Under the pieces are notes generated by a model that saw only the letters and a list, made by a program, of their open reading frames with translations, was not told where the DNA came from and did no database searches. The position numbers and the translations under genes are program-made. Of a DNA stretch of 64,000 nt, positions 7,701 to 17,029 are shown piece after piece. The stretch spans positions 1 to 64,000 of the forward strand of contig JAUYMY010000033.1 of the NCBI GenBank assembly GCA_030699385.1, in the 5' to 3' direction. This DNA is from Methylobacter sp. Lineage in GTDB: Bacteria > Pseudomonadota > Gammaproteobacteria > Methylococcales > Methylomonadaceae. The number at the start of each line of letters is the position of its first letter. The first letter of the stretch is position 1.

Positions 7701-8677
7701 TGGTGCAGGATTGGCGGCCGAGTTGCGCCATTGAGTTGTTGCAGTTAAGGGCGCGGATGCTTGCCGAAATACGCCGGTTTTTTGCCGACCGGGCGGTGCT
7801 GGAAGTGGAAACGCCGCTGTTAAGTCACAGCATCGGCACCGATCCGCAGCTGGAATTTTTTACCGCCGAGTACCGTTTATTGCCTGTGCGGCAAACGCTG
7901 TTTTTACAAACATCGCCGGAGTTTGCAATGAAACGGCTGCTTGCCGCCGGTAGCGGCTGTATTTATCAAATCGGCAAAGCGTTCAGGAACGGCGAGTCGG
8001 GGCGCTTTCATAATCCCGAATTTACGATGCTGGAATGGTATCGGGTCGGTTTTAGCCTGCCCCAGCTGATGGATGAAATCGCCGGATTGATCAATCATTT
8101 GTTTAGGGCGCAGCCGTTGCAGGAAACACAGCGGGTCAGTTATCAGGACGCGTTTTTTTCGCATACCGGATTAGACCCGTTGGTGTTTTCCTACCCTGAT
8201 TATTGCGCTTATGCCCGGCAATCCGAATTACCCGAAGCAGTCACTATATGCGGGCACGACCACGCTTTATGGTTGGATTTTTTGTTTAGCCACAAGGTGC
8301 AACTGCATTTGGGCAATAACGCGCTGTGCATGGTTTACGGCTATCCCGCTTGTCAGTCGTCTTTGGCCAGAATCAATGAACATAATGCCTTGATTACTGA
8401 CCGGGTTGAAGTGTTTATTAATGGCGTTGAGTTGGGCAATGGCTATCATGAACTGACCGATGCAGACGAGCAAAATAAGCGTTTCGATAAGGAATTGGCG
8501 GTCAGGCAACAACAAAAATTGCCGGTCACGGTTAAAGACCAGCGTCTGCTTGCGGCACTGGCATCGGGCTTGCCGCACTGTTCAGGCATGGCGATAGGTT
8601 TGGATCGTTTACTGATGCTATTGTCTGGCAGTTCAGCTATTGATGAGGTGCTTAGTTTTCCAATTCACCGGGCTTAA
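7700..8677 (+). CDS. epmA: EF-P--(R)-beta-lysine ligase
   Basis: A 325-residue class II lysyl-tRNA-synthetase paralogue (GenX/PoxA/YjeA) that adenylates beta-lysine and transfers it to K34 of EF-P. It lacks the N-terminal anticodon-binding domain of LysS. Class II motifs are visible: FLQTSPEFAMKRLLAAG (motif 2 region with FRNGESG) and GMAIGLDRLLMLL (motif 3). It starts with GTG at 7700, sharing one base with the efp stop, so translation is coupled. Confidence 0.93.
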   Translation: MVQDWRPSCAIELLQLRARMLAEIRRFFADRAVLEVETPLLSHSIGTDPQLEFFTAEYRLLPVRQTLFLQTSPEFAMKRLLAAGSGCIYQIGKAFRNGESGRFHNPEFTMLEWYRVGFSLPQLMDEIAGLINHLFRAQPLQETQRVSYQDAFFSHTGLDPLVFSYPDYCAYARQSELPEAVTICGHDHALWLDFLFSHKVQLHLGNNALCMVYGYPACQSSLARINEHNALITDRVEVFINGVELGNGYHELTDADEQNKRFDKELAVRQQQKLPVTVKDQRLLAALASGLPHCSGMAIGLDRLLMLLSGSSAIDEVLSFPIHRA

Positions 8678-8697
8678 CTTCGTTTACTTATTTACTG

Positions 8698-8706
8698 TGA
8701 TATAAT
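8698..8706 (+). promoter_or_regulatory. extended -10 promoter for bamA
   Basis: TGATATAAT (an extended -10, TGnTATAAT) lies 52 bases before the bamA start, in the gap after epmA. The -35 region near 8675-8683 matches weakly, as is usual when the -10 is extended. Confidence 0.5.
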
Positions 8707-8757
8707 CCGCCAGCTTTTAAATATCAAAATTATGCTGTTTTACTTTTAGACTCCTAC

Positions 8758-11058
8758 ATGAAACTAACTACTTTTTCTCGCTTGCTACTGCTATTCCTAC
8801 TTGTTGCGCAAGTGGCCAAAGCCGATGAAGAGTTTATTGTCGAGGACATTAAAGTCAAAGGCTTGCAGCGTATCTCTGTCGGTACTGTTTATAACTATCT
8901 CCCGGTTAGTGTGGGCGAACGGTTTTCCCTAGATAACGTAGCGCCAGCGATTAAGGCCTTATTCAAGACCGGATTTTTTAAGGACATTTCCCTGGAAAGG
9001 GAAGGGGCAACGCTGATTGTTAATGTGGTTGAGCGCCCTTCCATCGCAAAAATCGTTTTTGAAGGCAATAAAGATTTAAGTAAAGACGACTTGACTAAGG
9101 CCCTAAAAAAAATCGGCTTGGAAGAAGGCAAGGTATTTGACCAGCAGGTGCTGGATAAGGTGGAGCAGGAATTGAGCCGCCAATATTTTAGTCACGGTAA
9201 ATACGGCCTGAAAATCACCACCGAGGTTTCCGACCTTACCCGCAACCGGGTCGGCATACAGATCAAAATTTCTGAGGGCAGGGTCGCCAAAATCAAGCAG
9301 ATTAATATTGTCGGTAACACTGTTTTTGATGATGCAACCTTGTTGAAAAACCTTGAATTAAGCACCTCTAATTTGCTGTCGTTCTATACCAAGAATGACC
9401 AGTATTCCAAACAAAAATTATCGGGCGATTTGGAGTCTTTGCGTTCTTATTACTTGGATCGCGGCTATATCAACTTTAATATCGAGTCTACACAAGTCGC
9501 CATTACTCCCGATAAAAAAGACATCTACGTCACTATTAATGTCAAAGAAGGCGCGGTTTATACGCTGGAAAAAGTCAAGTTAGCGGGCAATTTGGTGGTG
9601 GCGCCTGAAGAACTGATTAAATTGGTTAAAATTGGGCCGGGAGAGATTTTTTCCAGAAAAAACGCCACTGAAACATCGAAAGCGGTTTCTGATCGTTTAG
9701 GCGATGACGGTTATGCCTTTGCCAATGTCAACATGGTGCCGGAAATTAATGAAGCAGCAAAAACAGTCGATATGACTTTTTTCGTTGATCCGGGTAAGCG
9801 CGTTTATGTTAGGCACATTAACATGAAAGGCAATACCAAAACCCGCGATGAAGTGTTGCGCCGGGAAATGCGGCAAATGGAGTCCAGTTGGGCGTCTAGT
9901 TCAAAAATTGAACGCTCGAAAACGCGACTGGAGCGCTTGGGTTATTTTGAAGATGTCAATGTTGAAACGCCGCCGGTTACAGGCACGGCCGACCAGATTG
10001 ATGTTAATTATTCGGTAACAGAAAAACCTTCCGGCAATTTGTCGGCAGGGGTCGGTTATTCTCAGGTTCAAGGCATTGTATTGAATGCCAATATCGCCCA
10101 AGATAACGTCTTTGGTTCGGGCAAACGCGTCAATATTGCCTTTAATAACAGTAGTTATTCTACCAATTATCAGTTCGGTTTTTTTAACCCTTATTTTACT
10201 GTCGATGGTGTCAGTCAGGGTTACAACTTGGGTTATACCAAGCGTGACGCCGGGCAGATTAACATTGCTAATTACTCAACTGATGTAGCCAATGCGGGCA
10301 TCAATTTCGGTATCCCGTTGAATGAATTCGATCAGCTGCGTTTTGATTTGGATTTAAAAAATACCAATTTAACTGCCGTTGATTATTCGTCTTTAGAAAT
10401 TCGTGATTTTATTAAAGAGCAAGGCGATTCATTTTTGACCTTGTCGCCGGCAATAGGTTGGACGCATGACACGCTGAATCGGGCAATTTTTCCGAGCCAG
10501 GGCGGACAACAGCGGTTTTCTGCATTGGCCACAGTCCCCGGTAGCGATCTGGAATATTACAAATTAAGTTATAAGCACCAGCTTTATTTTCCCTTAGCTA
10601 AGGACTTCACCTTCAGATTGCATGGCGAAGCGGCTTACGGCGATGGTTACAGCAACACTAACGAATTGCCTTTCTTTGAAAATTATTTTGGCGGCGGTAC
10701 CGGTTCCATACGGGGTTTTAGAAATAATACCGTAGGGCCTAGAGACTCTAATGGTAATCCGTTAGGTGGCTCCAGCAAGATTATCGGTAATGCCGAACTG
10801 TTTTTTCCGGTGCCTTTTATGGCAGAGACAAAATCAGTTAGGCTCGGAACGTTTGTCGATGCCGGGTCAATTAATAATGGCTTTAAAGTCGACAATATGA
10901 AATATTCTGTCGGTCTTTCCGGTGAATGGTTATCGCCCTTTGGTGCCTTGTCTGTCAGTGCGGCAGTGCCGATTAATTCGGGCTCTACTCCTTACACGGG
11001 CGGCGAAATAGAGGATCAAACCCAGATGTTTCAATTTAATTTTGGTCAAAATTTTTAG
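8758..11058 (+). CDS. bamA: outer membrane protein assembly factor BamA
   Basis: A 766-residue Omp85 protein that folds and inserts beta-barrel proteins in the outer membrane. A signal peptide (about 1-22) is followed by five POTRA domains (about 25-425; the first begins FIVEDIKVKGLQRISVGTVY) and a 16-stranded barrel. The lid-lock motif is visible as GSIRGFRNNTVGP in the barrel. The protein ends in an aromatic residue (FNFGQNF), the usual beta-signal. skp follows 47 bp downstream, the standard order. The usual upstream neighbour rseP is replaced by epmA. Confidence 0.96.
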   Translation: MKLTTFSRLLLLFLLVAQVAKADEEFIVEDIKVKGLQRISVGTVYNYLPVSVGERFSLDNVAPAIKALFKTGFFKDISLEREGATLIVNVVERPSIAKIVFEGNKDLSKDDLTKALKKIGLEEGKVFDQQVLDKVEQELSRQYFSHGKYGLKITTEVSDLTRNRVGIQIKISEGRVAKIKQINIVGNTVFDDATLLKNLELSTSNLLSFYTKNDQYSKQKLSGDLESLRSYYLDRGYINFNIESTQVAITPDKKDIYVTINVKEGAVYTLEKVKLAGNLVVAPEELIKLVKIGPGEIFSRKNATETSKAVSDRLGDDGYAFANVNMVPEINEAAKTVDMTFFVDPGKRVYVRHINMKGNTKTRDEVLRREMRQMESSWASSSKIERSKTRLERLGYFEDVNVETPPVTGTADQIDVNYSVTEKPSGNLSAGVGYSQVQGIVLNANIAQDNVFGSGKRVNIAFNNSSYSTNYQFGFFNPYFTVDGVSQGYNLGYTKRDAGQINIANYSTDVANAGINFGIPLNEFDQLRFDLDLKNTNLTAVDYSSLEIRDFIKEQGDSFLTLSPAIGWTHDTLNRAIFPSQGGQQRFSALATVPGSDLEYYKLSYKHQLYFPLAKDFTFRLHGEAAYGDGYSNTNELPFFENYFGGGTGSIRGFRNNTVGPRDSNGNPLGGSSKIIGNAELFFPVPFMAETKSVRLGTFVDAGSINNGFKVDNMKYSVGLSGEWLSPFGALSVSAAVPINSGSTPYTGGEIEDQTQMFQFNFGQNF

Positions 11059-11105
11059 TCACTGTCTTTTTAATTATTTTAATTTCACCCGAGAACTGTT
11101 TAACA

Positions 11106-11606
11106 ATGAAAACAAAAATTGCCTTATTTTTAGGATTATTGCTCGCCGCCAATGTGAGTTATGCGGAGTTAAAAATTGGTTTTGTCAATATACCGGCTGT
11201 TCTTGAGAAAGCACCGCAGGCAGAAAAAGCCAAAAAGCGTTTGGAACAAGAATTTTCGCCGCGTGATAAACAATTAGTGTCCCAGCAAAAAGAAATCCAA
11301 GGCATGGACGAGCGTATGGCCAAAGATGCCGCGGTAATGGGCGAGTCTGCGCGGTCTAATCTGGAAAAAGACATTTTAAATAAGAAACGGGATGCAAAAA
11401 GAGCTCAGCAGGAATTTAGCGAGGATTTTAATGTGCGTCGTAATGAGGAATTAGGTAAGTTGCAACGCCGTATCGTTGAGGCCATTCGGGAAATAGCCAA
11501 AGATCAAAAATTCGACTTACTACTGACTGATGGTGTTATTTATGCCAGCGATAAAATTGATATTACCAGTCAAGTCCAGAAAAAATTGTCAACCATGCCC
11601 GAATAA
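11106..11606 (+). CDS. skp: periplasmic chaperone Skp/OmpH family
   Basis: A 166-residue periplasmic chaperone that holds unfolded outer-membrane proteins for BamA. The signal peptide runs to about residue 20 (LLAANVSYAELKIGFVN). The rest is a long charged coiled-coil hairpin (about 40-125, with runs such as KKRLEQEFSPRDKQLVSQQK) and a short beta C-terminus. Length is normal. It sits between bamA and fabZ, whereas most gammaproteobacteria have lpxD next. Confidence 0.92.
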   Translation: MKTKIALFLGLLLAANVSYAELKIGFVNIPAVLEKAPQAEKAKKRLEQEFSPRDKQLVSQQKEIQGMDERMAKDAAVMGESARSNLEKDILNKKRDAKRAQQEFSEDFNVRRNEELGKLQRRIVEAIREIAKDQKFDLLLTDGVIYASDKIDITSQVQKKLSTMPE

Positions 11607-11660
11607 TTAGCCTATATAACCCCTTTTTCGCATTCAACTCTTAAAGAAGCATCCCCATAT

Positions 11661-12104
11661 ATGTCTATTACGCTAGATATTTTACAAATACAAGAATTCT
11701 TACCCCATCGTTATCCTTTTTTATTGGTCGACAAAGTTATTGAGTGCGAACCCGGCGTCAGGCTGTTGGGCGTGAAAAACGTGACCTATAACGAACCGTT
11801 TTTCCAAGGACATTTTCCGCAAAAACCGATTATGCCGGGTGTGCTGATTTTGGAAGCGTTGGCTCAATCGACCGGTTTGCTCGCTTCAGAAACAGCCGGG
11901 GACGAATTGGCCGGTATGATTTATTATCTGGTTGGTATTGATAAAGCCAAGTTTAAACGCCCCGTTGTGCCGGGCGATCAATTGATGCTGGAAGCAAAAT
12001 TCCTTAAAAGCAAACGTAATATCTGGGCATTTGAATGTCGTGCAGAAGTTGACGGGGAGTTTGTCGCAAGTGCCGAAATCAGATGCGCAGCGGTGGTGAA
12101 TTAG
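11661..12104 (+). CDS. fabZ: 3-hydroxyacyl-[acyl-carrier-protein] dehydratase FabZ
   Basis: A 147-residue hot-dog-fold enzyme that dehydrates beta-hydroxyacyl-ACP in fatty acid synthesis. It competes with lipid A synthesis for hydroxyacyl-ACP. The catalytic His lies in [20 protein letters not shown] and the catalytic Glu in [16 protein letters not shown] near the N-terminus is diagnostic. It is followed with overlap or near-overlap by lpxA. Confidence 0.95.
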   Translation: MSITLDILQIQEFLPHRYPFLLVDKVIECEPGVRLLGVKNVTYNEPFFQGHFPQKPIMPGVLILEALAQSTGLLASETAGDELAGMIYYLVGIDKAKFKRPVVPGDQLMLEAKFLKSKRNIWAFECRAEVDGEFVASAEIRCAAVVN

Positions 12105-12106
12105 TT

Positions 12107-12877
12107 TTGATTGATTCAACAGCGATAGTTGATAGCAAGGCTGAACTGGCCGATGGCGTATCGGTTGGTGCTTTTTCTGTCATAGGGGCTGATGTGAAAA
12201 TCGGCGCCGGTACAGTGATAGGTTCTCACGTTGTTATTAAAGGGCCGACGACCATAGGTGAGCAGAACCGCATCTATCAGTTCACCTCCATCGGCGAAGA
12301 TCCGCAAGACAAAAAGTATGCGGCAGAGATAACCCGCCTGGAAATTGGCGACAGAAACACCATACGCGAATATACCTCCATGCACCGGGGGACGAAGCAG
12401 GATCAAAGCCTGACCAAAATAGGCTGTGATAATCTGTTTATGGCTTATACCCATGTGGCGCATGATTGTATTATCGGCGATCACGTCATTATGGCCAATG
12501 GGGCGTCGTTAGCCGGTCATGTGCATCTGCATAGCCATGCCATTTTGGGCGGGTTTACGTTGGTGCATCAGTTCACACAGATCGGGCGCTACAGCTTTGC
12601 GGCTATGGGTAGCGCGATCACCCAGGACATTCCGCCGTTTGTCATGGTCGGCGGCAAGCCAACCCGGCCGCATGGCATCAATTCGGTCGGCATGGAGCGT
12701 AACGGTATTTCGCCCGAAGACATTAGGCTAATCAGGAAGGCCTATAAAATCATCTATAAGATGAATTTGCGTTTGGAAGATGCTATTGAGCAAATGGAAG
12801 ATATGGCCGGCGACAGCAAGGAGTTATCCGACATGGTTAGCTTTTTGCGTAATGTAAGCCGAGGTATATTGCGTTAA
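12107..12877 (+). CDS. lpxA: acyl-ACP--UDP-N-acetylglucosamine O-acyltransferase
   Basis: A left-handed beta-helix acyltransferase that begins lipid A synthesis. I choose TTG 12107 as start, two bases after the fabZ stop. It gives a 256-residue protein beginning (M)IDSTAIVDSKAEL, matching the family, with GGTGAA about 8 nt upstream. An ATG at 12083 inside fabZ would add eight unusual residues. The hexapeptide repeats run to about residue 190. The catalytic His is in YTHVAHDCIIGDHV, and the C-terminal helical domain is present. lpxB does not follow as it usually does. Confidence 0.94.
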   Translation: MIDSTAIVDSKAELADGVSVGAFSVIGADVKIGAGTVIGSHVVIKGPTTIGEQNRIYQFTSIGEDPQDKKYAAEITRLEIGDRNTIREYTSMHRGTKQDQSLTKIGCDNLFMAYTHVAHDCIIGDHVIMANGASLAGHVHLHSHAILGGFTLVHQFTQIGRYSFAAMGSAITQDIPPFVMVGGKPTRPHGINSVGMERNGISPEDIRLIRKAYKIIYKMNLRLEDAIEQMEDMAGDSKELSDMVSFLRNVSRGILR

Positions 12878-12924
12878 AGCTATTGTTCATGAAAATGATT
12901 TTTTTCACGGGTATATAAGCTGTT

Positions 12925-13524
12925 ATGGATGACGTGTTTTCAACAAAAATTCTTGTTGCCGGTGTTGACGAAGCAGGCCGTGGGCCGCTTGCAGGGCCGG
13001 TGTTTGCCGCCGCAGTTATTCTTGATCCCCTACGCCCCATTGTCGGCTTGGCCGATTCCAAAACCTTGAGCGAAAGCAAGCGGGACAGCCTTTACATCCT
13101 TATTAAAGAAGCCGCTTTAAGCTGGTCGATTGCAGCCGCCAGTGTCGAAGAGATTGACCGGCTTAACATTTTGCAGGCAACCTTGCTGGCTATGCAAAGA
13201 GCAGTGCAAGGTTTGTCTATTCAGCCTGAGGAAGTGTTGGTCGATGGCAATCGTCTGCCCGATTTGACTATGCCCGCACAGGCTATCGTTAAAGGTGACA
13301 GCAAAGTGCAGGCGATCAGCGCGGCTTCTATTTTAGCGAAAGTCGAGCGTGATAAATTGATGCTTGACTATCACCAGCGCTATCCCGATTTTTCGTTTCA
13401 TCTGCATAAAGGCTATGGCACCAGGCAGCATTTGGCCGAGATTGAGCGGTTTGGTTTTTTAGACGTGCATCGAAGAACATTCAATCCGGTGAAAACCATG
13501 CTGATGCGTCAGAGAAGCTATTAA
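12925..13524 (+). CDS. rnhB: ribonuclease HII
   Basis: A 199-residue endonuclease that cuts RNA embedded in DNA duplexes. The DEAGRG motif ([14 protein letters not shown], near residue 15) supplies the first acidic ligands, and further acidic residues sit in VDGNRLP and AKVERDKLM. Length is normal. In many relatives rnhB follows lpxB; here it follows lpxA by 47 bp. Confidence 0.95.
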   Translation: MDDVFSTKILVAGVDEAGRGPLAGPVFAAAVILDPLRPIVGLADSKTLSESKRDSLYILIKEAALSWSIAAASVEEIDRLNILQATLLAMQRAVQGLSIQPEEVLVDGNRLPDLTMPAQAIVKGDSKVQAISAASILAKVERDKLMLDYHQRYPDFSFHLHKGYGTRQHLAEIERFGFLDVHRRTFNPVKTMLMRQRSY

Positions 13525-13773
13525 TCTTGTCCACGAAAGACACGAAAAGCACGAAAAAAAAGTAGACGAAATAATTGTGTGTACTTTGAACGGTAAGGTT
13601 TTCAGCTTAATGTTAGGCGAGAAATAGGCCGATATGCAGACTTTGATTGCAAAAAACGAAAACCGAGAACTTAGGCTATTTCCGAGAAATGACATCCCTT
13701 GATAATCATGGCCTGTAAAAGATAGAGTCCACGAAAAGCACGAAAGCCACGAAATTTTCGTGTTTTTCGTGGA
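13525..13773. repeat. intergenic CACGAA-type inverted repeats
   Basis: Two clusters of the CACGAAA motif (13530-13555 and 13728-13773) lie in this gap. The second forms a hairpin between CCACGAAA units and TTTCGTG units. The segment TGTTAGGCGAGAAATA at 13611-13626 recurs exactly at 60486-60501. Members of the same family lie at 21077-21195, 22758-22780, 28178-28234 and 62748-62818. Confidence 0.6.
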
Positions 13774-13782
13774 TGAAATGTT

Positions 13783-14781
13783 TTAAGCCAGCTCCAGCGG
13801 CCCTTCATCCATTAACGCGATTTGTTCGCGCAGTTCAATAATCCTATCCTGCCAATAACGCGGGGTGTCGAACCACGGAAACGCCATTGGAAACGCGGGG
13901 TCATCCCAACGCCTTGCAATCCAGGCGGAATAATGAATCAGACGCAACGTGCGCAAGGCTTCAAGCAGATGCAATTCTCGGCTGTCGAAATCGTAAAATG
14001 TCCGATAACCCGCCAGCAAATAATTCAGTTGCACGGTCATTTCGGCGCGGTCACCGGACAGCAACATCCATAAATCCTGTATCGCAGGCCCCATCCGGCT
14101 ATCGTCGAAATCGACAAAATGCGGGCCGTCATCCGTCCATAAAATATTGCCGGGATAGCAGTCACCATGCAAGCGTAGGCTTTTTACCGCTCCTGCTCGC
14201 TCAAAGCAACGCCTTACGCCAGCCAGTGCATGTTCGGTCACGCTGCGGTAGGCGGCAACTAAATCGGCGGGGATGAAATCATGCGCCAGCAAAAAAGCGC
14301 GGGGTTCGTCGCCAAAACCGGCTATATCCAGCGTTGGCCGTTGTTGAAAAGGTTTTAGCGCGCCGACGGCATGAATACGCGCAATCAGCCGCCCCATCCA
14401 TTCCAGCTTGTCCCGGCCTTCAAGTTCAGGCACCCGGCCGCCCTGTCGTGGATATACCGAAAAACGGAACCCGTCGGCCTGGATTAAGGTTTGTTTATCG
14501 CCAAAGGGCAACGCCGGAACTACAGGGATTTCAGCATCAAACAATTCCTGCACGAAGTTATGTTCCTCAGCAATGGCCGCCGTTGTCCAGCGTTCGGGTC
14601 GATAAAACTTGGTCACTATAAAGGAGGCGTCAGTCATGCCGACCTGATAGACCCGGTTTTCATAGCTGTTAAGTGCGAGCAAACGGCCGTCGCTAGGGAG
14701 GCCGACACCGTCAAGCGCAGTTAAAATCAGGTCGGGAGTCAGTGCTGAGAAGGGAGTGAGATTTGTATTCATAGGTGCCAT
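13783..14781 (-). CDS. srkA: stress response kinase A (YihE/RdoA family)
   Basis: A 332-residue APH/choline-kinase-fold serine/threonine kinase, known in enterobacteria to counter stress-induced cell death. The start region LNSYENRVYQVGM is typical. The catalytic loop is RLHGDCYPGNILW (HxDxxxxN type) and the metal-binding Asp lies in FVDFDDSRMGP. Length is normal. It is isolated between repeats and a non-coding gap, so probably transcribed alone. Confidence 0.9.
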   Translation of the reverse strand: MAPMNTNLTPFSALTPDLILTALDGVGLPSDGRLLALNSYENRVYQVGMTDASFIVTKFYRPERWTTAAIAEEHNFVQELFDAEIPVVPALPFGDKQTLIQADGFRFSVYPRQGGRVPELEGRDKLEWMGRLIARIHAVGALKPFQQRPTLDIAGFGDEPRAFLLAHDFIPADLVAAYRSVTEHALAGVRRCFERAGAVKSLRLHGDCYPGNILWTDDGPHFVDFDDSRMGPAIQDLWMLLSGDRAEMTVQLNYLLAGYRTFYDFDSRELHLLEALRTLRLIHYSAWIARRWDDPAFPMAFPWFDTPRYWQDRIIELREQIALMDEGPLELA

Positions 14782-15124
14782 TGTAACGTTGAATGCCTAT
14801 TCGGCGCATGTTATGTGTTGAGGTGCTAACCTGTGCTTATTCGTTTATCGGCATGCGCTATGAACGAATGCCCGCCGTCATTTTTTACTGCTAAACTGGC
14901 GGCTGGCGAGTTATTATATGAACTTAACCGCTTGTTAATAAACCTTTCCGCCAAGTTAACTCGTTCGCAAAAAATCGCCTTAAGTCTTAATGGCTAATTA
15001 TTTTTGCGGGTTCGCTAATTTATCGGGCTGATAATAATGAACAACACGCTATTCCTTGGTTATCAGTTGCTTGGTTTCTATGGGTTAGCATTCAAACTGC
15101 TTACATAATGGGTGCATATTTTTA
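14782..15124. other. intergenic gap between srkA and rnd
   Basis: These 343 bases separate the divergent srkA and rnd genes and should hold both promoters. A 45-codon ORF at 14860-14997 is listed separately. No hairpin or clear promoter consensus stands out. Confidence 0.4.
14860..14997 (+). CDS. 45-codon ORF, uncertain
   Basis: ATG 14860 to TAA 14995-14997 gives 45 residues, beginning MNECPPSFFTAKLAAGELLY, followed by an amphipathic Leu-rich segment with basic residues near its C-terminal half. No Shine-Dalgarno sequence is seen. The composition looks more protein-like than random, but there is no family match I can name. Confidence 0.2.
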   Translation: MNECPPSFFTAKLAAGELLYELNRLLINLSAKLTRSQKIALSLNG

Positions 15125-16342
15125 ATGAATGACAATGTAAAAGCTCTGACTGCCAGAGAAACAAAGGGATGCAATATCCAGTATATCAATACCCCAGCCC
15201 AGTTGGCGCAACTGTGCGAACAAATAAAAAAAGAATCGTGGCTGGCTCTTGATACCGAGTTTTTACGGGAGAAAACCTATTATCCGAAGTTTTGCCTACT
15301 GCAAATAGCCACGCCTGAATGGGTGGCTTGCGTTGACCCTATTGCCTTGCCATCGCTGGATATTCTTTTTGAGGCGCTTTATAACCCCGCCATTGTGAAA
15401 GTATTTCATTCTTGTCGCCAGGATTTAGAAATTTTTTATCAATTGACCGGAAAAATACCCGAGCCGCTGTTTGATACGCAAATTGCTGCGCCGCTGTTGG
15501 GTTTTCAAGAAAATCCGGGTTATGCCATGCTGGTTTCCAGTTTGTTAAATGTCAATTTAAATAAGGCGCATACCCGTGCAGATTGGAGCAAACGGCCACT
15601 GATTGAGGCCGAGATTCAATATGCGGCTGATGATGTGATTTATTTGTGCCAGATTTATCAACTGATGTTGCAGAAATTAGACGAGCTAGGCCGCGCCGAT
15701 TGGCTGGAGCGTGACTTTGCTGAGCTGAGCAACCCGGATCTTTATCAGGTCAGGCCTGAGCAGGCGTGGTTAAAAATCAGAGGCAAAAACAAGCTGACCG
15801 GCAGGCAATTATCGATTGTCCAGGCGCTGGCTGAATGGCGGGAAAAAACTGCGCAGGCGGAAGACCGCCCCAAGACTTGGCTGTTGCGTGATGAATTGTT
15901 GTTTGATTTGGCTAAATTGCAGCCGGAAACGGTGACTGAATTAGCCAATGTCCGTGGCATTAATGAGCGCGCGGTTAATCGTTATGGCGCTGAGCTGTGT
16001 CAGTTGATTACGGCGGCCAAAGAGAGGGCGCCGATACCGTTGAATGAAAACGGCCGTCCTGCTAAAAAAACGCAACAACAAGAAGCGATACTGGATATTT
16101 TAACCGCGCTGGTTAGAATTCGCGCCGAAGAAAACTCATTAAACCCGATTATCCTCGCGACCCGGAAAGATTTGGAAGTGCTGATGTTTAATGATGACGA
16201 GGAGTGTCTGTTGTTGCATGGTTGGCGTTTTAATATGGCGGGTAATGAATTGATCGGTTTGTTAAAAGGTGAGTTATTGCTTGGGATTGAATCGGATAAA
16301 TTGGCTATTATTGCTAATAAATCGGTAGTTGCACTGAATTGA
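15125..16342 (+). CDS. rnd: ribonuclease D
   Basis: A 405-residue 3'-5' exoribonuclease of the DEDD family that trims tRNA precursors. The exonuclease domain (about 20-190) has ALDTEFLREKTYYPK (Exo I, with D and E), FHSCRQDLEIF (Exo II) and YAADDVIYLCQIY (Exo III, with Tyr). HRDC domains follow (about 225-300, and a second degenerate one). The protein is about 30 residues longer than the E. coli enzyme, partly at an N-terminal extension (MNDNVKALTARETKG); an internal start is possible but none is clearly better. Confidence 0.93.
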   Translation: MNDNVKALTARETKGCNIQYINTPAQLAQLCEQIKKESWLALDTEFLREKTYYPKFCLLQIATPEWVACVDPIALPSLDILFEALYNPAIVKVFHSCRQDLEIFYQLTGKIPEPLFDTQIAAPLLGFQENPGYAMLVSSLLNVNLNKAHTRADWSKRPLIEAEIQYAADDVIYLCQIYQLMLQKLDELGRADWLERDFAELSNPDLYQVRPEQAWLKIRGKNKLTGRQLSIVQALAEWREKTAQAEDRPKTWLLRDELLFDLAKLQPETVTELANVRGINERAVNRYGAELCQLITAAKERAPIPLNENGRPAKKTQQQEAILDILTALVRIRAEENSLNPIILATRKDLEVLMFNDDEECLLLHGWRFNMAGNELIGLLKGELLLGIESDKLAIIANKSVVALN

Positions 16343-16383
16343 CAGAAACTTAATGTTGAACTAGTGTTAGGCGCAATACTATT

Positions 16384-16415
16384 GACTTAAGCAAGGTAAA
16401 GTTGAGGCTTAAGTC
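16384..16415. promoter_or_regulatory. inverted repeat upstream of the TIGR04073 gene, possible operator
   Basis: GACTTAAGC (16384-16392) and GCTTAAGTC (16407-16415) are perfect 9-bp complements separated by 14 bp, about 120 bp before the next start codon. Symmetry and position suit a dimeric regulator site. No regulator is identified, and a short RNA hairpin is the alternative. Confidence 0.35.
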
Positions 16416-16537
16416 ATCGTATTAAGCGTTAACTGAAGGGAGTTAAGCGCATTGATTTCCTTAATTCAGTGCCGGATTTATATTAATTTGGATAGATAAA
16501 AGATCCGGTAAATTAAATGTTTAGCGAGGAGTTAATA

Positions 16538-16945
16538 ATGAATAAGAAAAACCTCTTTACTGCCTGCGTTATTTGCAGCGCAGTGTTATCAACTGGATCG
16601 GCTTATGCGGATGGCCATGATTATATATCCGGTGTCGGCTCCAGATTTACTCAGGGCTTAGCTAATACAACGACTGGTTTTATTGAGCTACCGAAAAATA
16701 TTGTCAATATCAGTCATGAACATAATATTTTTGTCGGCTTAACCTGGGGTGTTTTGCGGGGTGTCGGCCACGCCGTGAGCCGGACGACTGTCGGCGCAGT
16801 CGAGCTGCTTACCGCACCTATTCCGACTAGCGATTATATTTCGCCGCCGTACGTGTGGGATAGGTTTAGTGAAGATACCCGCTATTTTGGCCAGCATTTG
16901 CCGGGTTTCTGGACCAGTTACGGACCCTTAGATGACGGTAAATAG
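16538..16945 (+). CDS. exosortase system-associated protein, TIGR04073 family
   Basis: A 135-residue exported protein. ATG 16538 is preferred over an upstream ATG at 16517 because GAGGAG lies 6 nt before it and a proper signal peptide follows (MNKKNLFTACVICSAVLSTG). The mature part has GSRFTQGLANTTTGFIELPK and WGVLRGVGHAVSRTTVGAVE, the signature of the TIGR04073 family. That family tends to occur in genomes with exosortase/PEP-CTERM systems. Function unknown. No exosortase gene is in the window. Confidence 0.8.
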   Translation: MNKKNLFTACVICSAVLSTGSAYADGHDYISGVGSRFTQGLANTTTGFIELPKNIVNISHEHNIFVGLTWGVLRGVGHAVSRTTVGAVELLTAPIPTSDYISPPYVWDRFSEDTRYFGQHLPGFWTSYGPLDDGK

Positions 16946-17029
16946 ATAGCATTATCGCCATTAGACAATCATTGCATTCGTGCTCCAGAAACAGGGCGCA
17001 TGGATTAAGACTGAAAAAGGATAAAACTT

